Shown here one piece after another: positions 1 to 4,900 of a DNA stretch of 8,152 nucleotides (the stretch's first letter is position 1; every line of letters starts with the position of its first letter). This DNA is from Methanoregula sp. GTDB taxonomy: Archaea; Halobacteriota; Methanomicrobia; Methanomicrobiales; Methanospirillaceae. A program made the translations under genes and the position numbers. The DNA is taken from positions 1-8,152 of the forward strand of contig JAPKXT010000229.1 of the NCBI GenBank assembly GCA_026394695.1, given 5' to 3'. Under the pieces are notes generated by a model. It searched no databases. It was given only the letters and a program-made list of their open reading frames with translations, and had not been told where the DNA came from.

Positions 1-180
1 CACCGGATCGTTGTTCTTCCCCCGGTTCTCGATATCAGTTTCGATAACCCTCTGCTCGTTGACCACTTTCTGAAGATTGTGCTTTAGGAAATAATTGAAA
101 GAGTCAAGTTGGTGGCGCGCAACATGCTCCCGTGAAAAATATGCCTTCGATAAAATACTTCTGTCAATCAGACTTACCAC
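1..180 (-). CDS. rpoB2: RNA polymerase subunit B'' (Rpo2N), N-terminal part, cut by window edge
   Basis: This is the first 60 codons of the N-terminal half of the second largest archaeal RNA polymerase subunit, open to the left edge. The segment from about residue 10 reads SKAYFSREHVARHQLDSFNY, then contains NEQRVIETDIENRG, which is characteristic of archaeal B''. In euryarchaea the large subunit is often split into B'' and B', and the usual gene order is rpoH-rpoB''-rpoB'-rpoA. Here the gene follows the rpoH stop by 8 nt, which fits. The start is taken as GTG at 180-178 because it is the only start codon in frame after the rpoH stop. The purine-rich stretch that could serve as ribosome binding site (GGGGTGGT, 183-176) overlaps this start instead of preceding it, so the exact first residue is uncertain. 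The family call is firm; the start is less so. Confidence 0.9.
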   Translation of the reverse strand, partial: MVSLIDRSILSKAYFSREHVARHQLDSFNYFLKHNLQKVVNEQRVIETDIENRGKNNDPV

Positions 181-188
181 CCCAAAAA

Positions 189-440
189 TTATTTCTTCGG
201 TCTCTTGATTACGAGACGATATGCCTCTGCCCTGCCAGCCGTATGACTCATCCGGACAATTCGTATAACATCGTCGACATTTGCGCCAATCGTTTTGACC
301 GCTGGATCGTCGTGGAAAATTTTAGGTAATTGTTCCGTAGTTATGTTGTAGTGGGAGAGGAGCGCCGATACCTCTGCCTCACTCATGATATTATGGTCTG
401 GCACCATCACGTGCTTCAACACATTCAGTTTGGTGCTCAA
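189..440 (-). CDS. rpoH: DNA-directed RNA polymerase subunit H (Rpo5)
   Basis: An 83-residue protein matching the full length of archaeal RpoH, the counterpart of the C-terminal domain of eukaryotic Rpb5, which sits in the lower jaw of RNA polymerase near incoming DNA. Diagnostic segments are HVMVPDHNIMSEAE (residues 10-23), YNITTEQLPKI, DPAVKTIGA and DVIRIVRMSHTAGRAEAYRL at the C-terminus. Translation starts at TTG (440-438), supported by a GAGGGGG ribosome binding site at 454-448, seven bases upstream. There is no upstream ATG in frame that would give a better family fit. rpoB'' follows after 8 nt, so the two are almost certainly co-transcribed. A hairpin terminator separates rpoH from the upstream tRNA-Lys, and I see no clear TATA box in the 50 bases between them, so its promoter is unresolved. 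Confidence 0.96.
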   Translation of the reverse strand: MSTKLNVLKHVMVPDHNIMSEAEVSALLSHYNITTEQLPKIFHDDPAVKTIGANVDDVIRIVRMSHTAGRAEAYRLVIKRPKK

Positions 441-490
441 TGAAAAACCCCCTCACAGATGAATAGATTTCCTTTCAGATACATCACCGC

Positions 491-513
491 AAAAAACCCA
501 CGATTCCTCGTGG
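491..513 (-). terminator. Hairpin plus T-run terminator after tRNA-Lys
   Basis: Read on the minus strand, a perfect 6-bp stem CCACGA/TCGTGG closes a GGAA tetraloop (GNRA type) and is followed by G and six T residues. It starts 3 nt after the tRNA 3' end and lies 50 nt before rpoH. This is the layout of an intrinsic terminator, and archaeal polymerase also terminates at T-runs alone. It could equally act as a processing signal for the tRNA 3' trailer. Confidence 0.6.
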
Positions 514-516
514 TAA

Positions 517-590
517 CGGGCCCGGAGGGATTTGAACCCCCGACCACCTGGTTAAAAGCCAGGCGCTCTACCGAACTGAGCTACGAACCC
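517..590 (-). tRNA. tRNA-Lys (anticodon UUU)
   Basis: A 74-nt cloverleaf on the minus strand. The 7-bp acceptor stem is GGGTTCG/CGGGCCC with two G-U pairs, and the discriminator base is G. The D-arm has GCTC/GAGC, the anticodon stem is CCTGG/CCAGG around loop CTTTTAA (anticodon TTT, reading AAA/AAG), and the T-arm has a TTCAAAT loop. CCA is not encoded. No intron interrupts it. A TATA element lies about 45 nt upstream and a hairpin terminator directly downstream. Confidence 0.97.
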
Positions 591-632
591 AAGATAAACT
601 AAGATGTACAGCATTATAACAATGTAAAAAAA

Positions 633-642
633 CTATATAAAG
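633..642 (-). promoter_or_regulatory. TATA box for tRNA-Lys
   Basis: Minus-strand CTTTATATAG is centred about 47 nt before the tRNA 5' end. With the usual archaeal spacing of about 25 nt, transcription would start near 612 and leave a leader of about 20 nt for RNase P to remove. The surrounding sequence is AT-rich, which lowers certainty about the exact element. Confidence 0.55.
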
Positions 643-775
643 ATGATCCAAATTATTGAAACAGATTCAGTCTGTTTTTCCATAAAGGTACCGGATCTTT
701 TGATCTATTTCATTTTATGATTATTAATTGGGAACTTTTTCCATTATTTTCGCATGCAGATTCTTTTCATTTTCG

Positions 776-895
776 TCATGCGGGAGGTAAATCCCGCACA
801 CAAATAAATATGGTTTGGGCGACATGCGCCTTAGAACGCAACAGGACCATCAACGATATTGGGGCTTTATCGAAGTTCCCGGTTACGTGTTCCAT
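776..895 (-). CDS. Possible small hypothetical protein, weakly supported
   Basis: A 39-codon frame begins with ATG at 895-893, which is preceded by AGGAG four bases upstream, a good archaeal ribosome binding site. A longer in-frame ATG at 940-938 would give 54 residues with an Arg/Ser/His-rich N-terminus, and the frame stays open back to about 1000. The predicted peptide contains MEHVTGNFDKAPISLMVLL, then KAHVAQTIFICVRDLPPA before the stop. I recognise no domain. The last codons lie inside a GC hairpin (780-797). The overlapping plus-strand frame is also open, so coding on either strand is unproven. It could be a remnant of a longer gene or part of an untranslated RNA. Confidence 0.22.
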   Translation of the reverse strand: MEHVTGNFDKAPISLMVLLRSKAHVAQTIFICVRDLPPA

Positions 896-1004
896 GGTAC
901 TCCTCGCTGATGCTGATCGATGTACTCCAATTCGGTGCATTCGTAATAAAAACCCGGCGGTTAAATGCCCAATAGCAATTTTCAGAGATAATTCAAAGAA
1001 TTAT

Positions 1005-1022
1005 AAAAAATGACTCCCGGGA
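1005..1022 (-). terminator. T-run terminator of the response-regulator operon
   Basis: Directly after the response-regulator stop codon the minus strand reads TCCCGGGA (an 8-bp palindrome with no loop), then GTCA and six T residues (1010-1005). T-runs are sufficient for archaeal termination, so this is the likely 3' end of the roadblock/response-regulator transcript. The palindrome has no room for a loop and may be incidental. Confidence 0.4.
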
Positions 1023-1658
1023 TTATTTGGGTGAGGGTGTTCCCGAGAGTTCCCCTTTTATTTGCTGGAGCCGGTTTTCCTGGAATTTGATATTCATCTC
1101 CATGTTTTTTATCGCTCCTGATATCTCATCATTAACCCTGACTTTTGAATCATCGAAATTATAGGTAGTCTCGAGGATCTTCATGAGACGCTTGTTTACA
1201 TCGATGCTTTTACTTAACCGGGCATATTCTGAAATAATTTCTTCGTCAAAACCGGATTGTTTTGCAGTATCCATATCCGATTTAATGGTCTGTCTCCTGT
1301 TGAGGACATGCTCGATCGCATCGTACAATTCGCGGTGAGTGATTGGTTTCAATACGTAATCTTCAATATAGATGCCATATTCCTGGGCTTCTGCGGGAGT
1401 GAGCTGTTTTGCCGTGAGCATAAGCACCGGTATATCCTTTGTCTGGCGGTTTTCCTTGATCCGCTCCAGGGTGTCCCATCCGTCAACCGGTTCCATCATA
1501 ATGTCCAGCAGGATAAGGTCCGGAGTTACCGTTTTTAAGATCTCAATACATTCCTCACCGCCATAAGCAGCAACAGTGCGGTAACCGCCCCGCTCCAGCA
1601 TGGTAACAAATACATCAACGATGAATGGACTGTCATCGACAACTAGAATAGTATACAT
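1023..1658 (-). CDS. Response regulator, receiver domain plus helical C-terminal tail
   Basis: A 211-residue protein. Residues 2-121 form a CheY-like receiver domain: acidic pair D8-D9 in LVVDDS, phospho-acceptor D52 in LILLDIMM, switch T82 in LMLTAK, and K104-P105 in VLKP. All catalytic positions are present, so it should accept phosphate from a histidine kinase. Residues 123-211 match no DNA-binding or enzymatic output domain I know; they look mostly helical and charged, with a possible coiled coil around residues 175-202. The ATG at 1658-1656 is preferred over an in-frame GTG at 1661 because GAGGTGAT at 1669-1662 is correctly spaced for it. It shares one base (TGATG) with the stop of the upstream roadblock gene, so translation is probably coupled. 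No kinase is encoded in the window. The tail may mediate dimerisation or partner binding, but that is inference. Confidence 0.93.
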   Translation of the reverse strand: MYTILVVDDSPFIVDVFVTMLERGGYRTVAAYGGEECIEILKTVTPDLILLDIMMEPVDGWDTLERIKENRQTKDIPVLMLTAKQLTPAEAQEYGIYIEDYVLKPITHRELYDAIEHVLNRRQTIKSDMDTAKQSGFDEEIISEYARLSKSIDVNKRLMKILETTYNFDDSKVRVNDEISGAIKNMEMNIKFQENRLQQIKGELSGTPSPK

Positions 1659-2017
1659 CACATCACCTCACCGATTGTCTTTGCAACCGCAAGCATCTGG
1701 TTATGGACTTTTATTGGATCCACCCTGTCTTTGAGAATAGCTGCAATAAGAAAATTTTCCCCTGTACCTACTACCATAACAGAAGTGTCCTGTGCACGGA
1801 TTGTGACCGACTCCAAAGATTTCATGTTAATAATGCCTCCGACCGACTCAGCGGATGCAAGGATGGTCGCAGAGAGGGCTCCAAACCATGGCTCGTTTAG
1901 CTCACGGTCAAAATATTTTCCCGCAATAATCCCGTCCCGGGACACAAGGGCACATGCTTCAACACCTTCTATTGATCGGATTTTATCAATAAATGCAGAG
2001 ATTTTCTCTTTTAACAT
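1658..2017 (-). CDS. Roadblock/LC7 domain protein
   Basis: A 119-residue single-domain protein. Features of the roadblock/LC7 (MglB-like) fold are a helix at residues 2-17, then EGVEACALVSRDGIIAGKY (the first hairpin and the typical SRDG turn), a long central helix (about 45-60), and strands around SVTIRA and VMVVGTGENFLIAAIL, ending in a C-terminal helix. Members of this family regulate small Ras-like GTPases or act as dimeric scaffolds; in archaea they often sit beside signalling genes. Here the partner is a response regulator whose ATG overlaps its stop by one base. No GTPase gene is visible nearby. The start ATG (2017-2015) follows GGGTG about ten bases upstream, and a TATA element lies about 55 nt before it. 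The family call is firm; the cellular role is not known from the sequence. Confidence 0.88.
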   Translation of the reverse strand: MLKEKISAFIDKIRSIEGVEACALVSRDGIIAGKYFDRELNEPWFGALSATILASAESVGGIINMKSLESVTIRAQDTSVMVVGTGENFLIAAILKDRVDPIKVHNQMLAVAKTIGEVM

Positions 2018-2067
2018 AACCCGGCACCCGCTGCACTACCCTTTGCAATTCATAATACCTGATTGGA

Positions 2068-2077
2068 ACATATATAC
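2068..2077 (-). promoter_or_regulatory. TATA box for the roadblock/response-regulator operon
   Basis: Minus-strand GTATATATGT is preceded by the purine-rich AAAAAGATAT, which could serve as a BRE. Usual spacing places the transcription start near 2048, giving a leader of about 30 nt that contains the GGGTG ribosome binding site before the ATG at 2017. Confidence 0.6.
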
Positions 2078-2134
2078 ATATCTTTTTGGACTCTACAGAT
2101 GAGGGAGGGGAGACATAAACTCAAGGCAGTGGAT

Positions 2135-2175
2135 ATTGAATTAACAAATTTTAAAAAAAATCTGATTTGTTCAAT
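2135..2175. repeat. Bulged inverted repeat upstream of tRNA-Pro
   Basis: ATTGAA and CAAAT (2135-2140 and 2145-2149, separated by TTAA) are together the exact reverse complement of ATTTGTTCAAT at 2165-2175. The result is an 11-bp stem with a 4-nt bulge and an AT-rich loop of 15 nt. It lies between the divergent roadblock and tRNA-Pro promoters. It may be a regulatory site or a chance structure in AT-rich DNA. Confidence 0.25.
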
Positions 2176-2228
2176 CGGATATATGTGTGATGGGTATTCC
2201 AGATTTCCTGAACACAAATCTTTCTTTT

Positions 2229-2236
2229 TTTTATAA
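2229..2236 (+). promoter_or_regulatory. Probable TATA box for tRNA-Pro
   Basis: TTTTATAA is centred about 42 nt before the tRNA 5' end. A start near 2258 would give a short leader. AAATAAAT at 2243-2250 is an alternative that would place the start at the mature 5' end. The region is AT-rich, so the choice is uncertain. Confidence 0.45.
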
Positions 2237-2274
2237 CAAGATAAATAAATGAAATGAGCCAATAGTAAGAGAGC

Positions 2275-2348
2275 GGGGCCATAGGGTAGCCTGGCCATCC
2301 TAGGAGACTGGGGGTCTTCTGACCTGAGTTCAAATCTCAGTGGCCCCA
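2275..2348 (+). tRNA. tRNA-Pro (anticodon GGG)
   Basis: A 74-nt cloverleaf. The acceptor stem is GGGGCCA/TGGCCCC with discriminator A. The D-loop contains the GG pair. The anticodon stem is GGAGA/TCTTC (one G-U pair) with loop CTGGGGG, and the anticodon GGG at 2310-2312 is followed by G37 as expected for proline tRNAs. The T-arm is CTGAG/CTCAG around TTCAAAT. CCA is not encoded and there is no intron. A DUF89 gene begins 28 nt downstream. Confidence 0.96.
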
Positions 2349-2376
2349 TTTCTGATGTTGTTTTTTGGTCTTTGTT

Positions 2377-2478
2377 ATGAAAATTACCGCACATTGCATT
2401 GACTGTTTACTTTCCCGCGTGAAACTTGAATGTACATTATGTAGCCAATCCTGCTCTGACCGATGCAACAATGAATGA
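2377..2478 (+). pseudogene. Displaced 5' end of the DUF89 gene (frame -1 relative to the body)
   Basis: ATG at 2377 opens a 33-codon frame reading MKITAHCIDCLLSRVKLECT before diverging and stopping at TGA 2476-2478. That start has the form expected for archaeal AF1104-type DUF89 proteins: M-K-I/V, then a CxxCLL motif (here C7 and C10) and a helix. The body of the protein continues in the +1 frame from about position 2441. Removing one T at about 2440 would join them as ...LECTLVANPALTDAT..., a smooth family-like sequence. So these bases belong to the gene that follows. Possible causes are a real frameshift mutation, a sequencing error, or less likely a recoding event. No strong ribosome binding site precedes this ATG. 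Confidence 0.7.
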
Positions 2479-3235
2479 GTGCAGCACGTTGATGAATGAA
2501 ATTCGTTCCTCACCGCTCAGTCATCCCCAAATCGCAAGCCGTATTCATCGCAGGGCTTATGACATCCTGGGAAACCCCGATCCATTTGCAGAACTTAAAG
2601 TTCTGGGGGACCAGCAGGCTATGCAAGTCTGTAAAGAGATCGGTGGGAACCTCTCAACATTCCGCGAGTATGTTCTCGCATCAGTAATCGGCAATACCTT
2701 TGATTATGGAGTGAAAGGACATACCGTTGAAGAAAATTTTTCTGTTTTTTTTCAGAGGGAGTTTACACAAGGGCTTACCATTGATGACACAGATAAAATT
2801 GCCACGCTCTGTTCCCGTGTTGTATATCTGAGCGACAATTGCGGCGAAATTGTTCTCGATCGCCTTTTGATCGAATACCTGAAGAAACAGGGTTCTCATG
2901 TTACCCTTGCTGTAAAAGAGGCCCCGATTCTCAATGATGCAACATTGAGAGAAGTTCAGGAACTGGGACTGGACACCCTTGTTGACCAGATCACAACAAA
3001 CAGTAGAGGTGCTGATGCTGAGATCGGAATATGCATGGAAAATATTCCCAAAGACCTTCGGGATGCTATAGCAAAGTGCACGATCATCATCGCAAAAGGA
3101 ATGGCAAATTTTGAGTCCCTGTCCGAGATGGAAAATCTCCCGCCGGTTGCTTATCTGATGGCAGCGAAATGCAAACCTGTTGCCGATGAAGTTGGAGTTC
3201 CCGTAGGTTCCAAGATCGCGATGTTACGAACCTGA
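2426..3235 (+). CDS. DUF89 / ARMT1-like metal-dependent phosphatase (AF1104 type), body of a frame-disrupted gene
   Basis: The open part encodes up to 269 residues from a TTG at 2426; that start is probably artificial, because the natural N-terminus with its CxxC motif lies in another frame at 2377. Family signatures are GNTFDYG (residues 89-95), the metal/active-site motif DNCGEIVLD (D137, N138, E141, D145) and AKGMANFESL near residue 222, with a C-terminal KC-P-A-EVGVPVGS segment. DUF89 proteins are metal-dependent phosphatases proposed to remove damaged phosphometabolites; the substrate here cannot be told. The C-terminus is complete. The gene follows tRNA-Pro closely with no TATA box in between, and a 9-bp inverted repeat covers its stop codon. 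If the frameshift is real, the product lacks its first ~20 residues or is not made; if it is a sequencing error, the full protein would be about 285 residues. Confidence 0.85.
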   Translation: MNVHYVANPALTDATMNECSTLMNEIRSSPLSHPQIASRIHRRAYDILGNPDPFAELKVLGDQQAMQVCKEIGGNLSTFREYVLASVIGNTFDYGVKGHTVEENFSVFFQREFTQGLTIDDTDKIATLCSRVVYLSDNCGEIVLDRLLIEYLKKQGSHVTLAVKEAPILNDATLREVQELGLDTLVDQITTNSRGADAEIGICMENIPKDLRDAIAKCTIIIAKGMANFESLSEMENLPPVAYLMAAKCKPVADEVGVPVGSKIAMLRT

Positions 3236-3262
3236 CAGCCGCGATCTTCTCTTCTTTTACTT
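3212..3262 (+). terminator. Hairpin terminator spanning the DUF89 stop codon
   Basis: AAGATCGCG (3212-3220) is the exact reverse complement of CGCGATCTT (3240-3248), with a 19-nt loop that contains the TGA stop at 3233-3235. A pyrimidine-rich tract with TTTT follows (3249-3259). The position and the tail suggest a terminator between the DUF89 gene and the NfeD promoter. Confidence 0.5.
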
Positions 3263-3275
3263 GTACCCCATAAGA

Positions 3276-3282
3276 TTTTAAT
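3276..3282 (+). promoter_or_regulatory. TATA-like element for the NfeD/SPFH operon
   Basis: TTTTAAT is centred 25 nt before the NfeD ATG at 3304. At normal archaeal spacing the transcript would begin at or within a few bases of the ATG, which agrees with the lack of a ribosome binding site. Confidence 0.5.
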
Positions 3283-3303
3283 CGTCTATTCTGATCATAA
3301 TGT

Positions 3304-3762
3304 ATGGTTCTGCTGGAAGGAATTGATCTTGGATGGCTGCTCATTTTGGGTGGCGCTCTTCTCCTCCTTATTGAAGTCCACAGCCCGGGATTTTTTGCTA
3401 CGGTACCAGCCACCGTAATGATCTTTTTGGGAATATTATTTCTGCTGGGGGTAAATGTCTTCAATTCTAGCTGGGGTATCGTTTTTGGCGTGATCATTGC
3501 AATCTGCGCAGCAGGGTTTACGGTATGGATGTACGGAAAGATTACGACAAATGAAAGTCCGACTACCATCAGTCGCGACTCCCTGATTGGTATGGAGGGA
3601 CGGGTGAAAACACGTGTTGACGCCACAACAATTTCCGGTAAGGTTCTTATTGCAAGCACTGAATGGAGTGCCCGCTCAACCGGTTCTGAAATACTTTCGG
3701 GAAAAAAGGTAAGAGTTGTTGATTCACAGGGTGTGCATATCGTTGTAGAAGAGGTGAAATAG
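3304..3762 (+). CDS. Short NfeD family membrane protein
   Basis: A 152-residue protein of the short NfeD type. Residues 8-79 form three or so membrane segments (around 10-29, 33-51 and 56-77) with a conserved E-x-HSPGFFA turn (about 24-32). Residues 88-151 form the C-terminal OB-like NfeD domain, starting with SLIGMEGRVKTRV and ending with KVRVVDSQGVHIVVEEV. The ClpP-like serine protease domain of long NfeD proteins, such as PH1510, is absent. Short NfeDs are encoded next to SPFH/stomatin genes and are thought to bind or organise them in the membrane. Here the SPFH gene begins one base after the stop. An in-frame TAA two codons upstream excludes an earlier start, and there is no ribosome binding site, so the mRNA is probably leaderless. 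Confidence 0.92.
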   Translation: MVLLEGIDLGWLLILGGALLLLIEVHSPGFFATVPATVMIFLGILFLLGVNVFNSSWGIVFGVIIAICAAGFTVWMYGKITTNESPTTISRDSLIGMEGRVKTRVDATTISGKVLIASTEWSARSTGSEILSGKKVRVVDSQGVHIVVEEVK

Positions 3763-3763
3763 C

Positions 3764-4864
3764 ATGGCAGTTTTCGAAACACTTATTGTTATTTTTCTGA
3801 TCCTTGTTATCGTGGCTATTTTTGCCAAAGGGGTCGTGATTGTCCAGCCGTATGAACAGGGTCTTCAGATCCGTCTGGGGCAATATGTCGGTCGGATGAA
3901 TCCCGGTTTCCGCTGGATCGTACCGTTCGTGAGCGAGGCGATCAAACTCGACCTGCGCACTACGGTGATGGAAATCCCCAGCCAGGAAGTGATCACGAAG
4001 GATAACTCGCCAACGAATGTCGACGCGATTGTCTATGTTCGGGTGATCGACCCAGAGAAAGCATATTTCGAGGTTTCAAATTACAGGATGGCAACCGGAT
4101 TCCTTGCCCAGACAAGCCTGCGTGGGATCATCGGTGACATGGAGCTGGACGAGGTTCTCTACAACCGTGACGTGATCAACACGAAACTTCGGGATATCCT
4201 GGACCGTGAAACTGATCAGTGGGGTGTCAAGGTAGAACGAGTAGAGATTAAGGAAGTGGACCCCATTGAGGCGGTCAAGAATGCAATGACCGAACAGACG
4301 GCAGCCGAGCGTGCACGGCGTGCGGCTATCCTGCGTGCTGACGGTGAGAAGCGCTCAGCTATCCTCAAGGCAGAAGGTCTCCGGCAGAGCATGATCCTTG
4401 AAGCGGAAGGAGAGCGGCAGAGTAAGGTACTTCGGGCAGAGGGTGAGCGGCTCTCAAAAATTCTGCAGGCACAGGGAGAAGCGCAGGGTCTGCGCATCCT
4501 TTCGGTCGGTGCTGCACCGCTCGACAAAAAAGCGATCACCGTCCTGTCCCTTGACGCATTAAAGATTATGGCGAACGGTCAGGCAACCAAGATTATCTTC
4601 CCGTTCGAGATTTCACAGCTGATCAGACAGGGTGCAAAGTTCCTTGGTGCAGCTGACGAGACACCAGAAGAAGCGGCAGAACGCCCGGTGATGGACGAGA
4701 GCATCCTAGGCGATATCCCGACGCGCGAGGCGATAGATGCAATATTAAAGGATATCCAGGATGCTGTACCTCATGTTTCTGAGGATGAACTCAAGGACAC
4801 GAGCAAGCGCAGATTACCGATCGAAAAGGAGAAAGGGGAGTCAATTTCAAAACCCGCGGAATAA
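3764..4864 (+). CDS. SPFH/Band 7 (stomatin-like) membrane protein
   Basis: A 366-residue stomatin-family protein. Residues 3-21 form the N-terminal membrane anchor. Residues 23-170 form the Band 7 domain, with VVIVQPYEQGLQIRLGQYVG, NPGFRWIVPFV and IPSQEVITKDN typical of archaeal stomatins such as PH1511. Residues 171-245 form a coiled coil with five exact 11-residue repeats. A conserved C-terminal segment (about 255-282) carries ALKIMANGQATKIIFP. The last ~70 residues are charged and poorly conserved, making this longer than minimal archaeal stomatins. These proteins oligomerise into membrane microdomains and recruit or protect partner proteins. ATG at 3764 has a strong GAGGTGA site (3751-3757) lying in the end of the NfeD gene, so the two are co-translated. 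T-runs at 4877-4898 probably end the operon. Confidence 0.95.
   Translation: MAVFETLIVIFLILVIVAIFAKGVVIVQPYEQGLQIRLGQYVGRMNPGFRWIVPFVSEAIKLDLRTTVMEIPSQEVITKDNSPTNVDAIVYVRVIDPEKAYFEVSNYRMATGFLAQTSLRGIIGDMELDEVLYNRDVINTKLRDILDRETDQWGVKVERVEIKEVDPIEAVKNAMTEQTAAERARRAAILRADGEKRSAILKAEGLRQSMILEAEGERQSKVLRAEGERLSKILQAQGEAQGLRILSVGAAPLDKKAITVLSLDALKIMANGQATKIIFPFEISQLIRQGAKFLGAADETPEEAAERPVMDESILGDIPTREAIDAILKDIQDAVPHVSEDELKDTSKRRLPIEKEKGESISKPAE
4319..4483 (+). repeat. Five tandem 11-residue coding repeats in the SPFH coiled coil
   Basis: Residues 186-240 divide into five 11-mers: RAAILRADGEK, RSAILKAEGLR, QSMILEAEGER, QSKVLRAEGER and LSKILQAQGEA. The consensus is x-S-x-I-L-x-A-E-G-E-R. The DNA has diverged between copies, so this is a protein-level hendecad repeat typical of SPFH coiled coils and not a recent tandem duplication. 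Confidence 0.85.
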
Positions 4865-4870
4865 TATCCC

Positions 4871-4900
4871 CGGTTAATTTTTCTATAAGCCCCTTTTTAT
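4871..4900 (+). terminator. T-rich terminator after the SPFH gene
   Basis: TTAATTTTTC (4874-4883) and CCCCTTTTTA (4890-4899) follow the SPFH stop by a few bases on the plus strand. Archaeal polymerase terminates at such T-runs. No clear hairpin is needed or seen. Confidence 0.4.

Larger units (their letters stand above)
591..1022. other. 432-bp stretch without a convincing gene
   Basis: This stretch lies between the tRNA-Lys 5' end and the response-regulator stop. It holds the tRNA promoter, the 3' end signals of the response regulator, two overlapping inverted repeats (751-756 with 777-782; 780-785 with 792-797), a tight inverted repeat at 988-1004, and a weak 39- or 54-codon ORF on the minus strand. 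A 98-codon plus-strand frame (717-1013) has no ribosome binding site, resembles no family I know and is cysteine-rich for its size, so I do not call it. The stretch could hold a decayed gene or an untranslated RNA. Confidence 0.5.

Noticed and set aside
824..910. 28-codon plus-strand frame with IEVPGYVFHGTPR
   Set aside because: No ribosome binding site, and it stops after 28 codons in a region with other equally open frames.
900..930. Possible C/D box guide RNA (GCTGATGCTGATCGATG)
   Set aside because: The CTGA and TGATG words do not fall in the C-D'-C'-D order and spacing that archaeal guides need.
988..1004. ATAATTC/GAATTAT inverted repeat as a response-regulator terminator
   Set aside because: On the transcribed minus strand the T-run comes before the stem, not after it, so it is not in terminator order; the T-run alone is listed instead.
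717..1013. 98-codon plus-strand open frame
   Set aside because: No ribosome binding site or placed promoter, no recognisable domain, odd composition, and a competing minus-strand frame with a better start site.
2050..2394. 114-codon minus-strand open frame
   Set aside because: It runs through the whole tRNA-Pro gene, its promoter and the roadblock promoter, and its translation resembles no family.
3087..3782. 231-codon minus-strand open frame
   Set aside because: It is antisense to the end of DUF89 and all of NfeD, both with clear family signatures.
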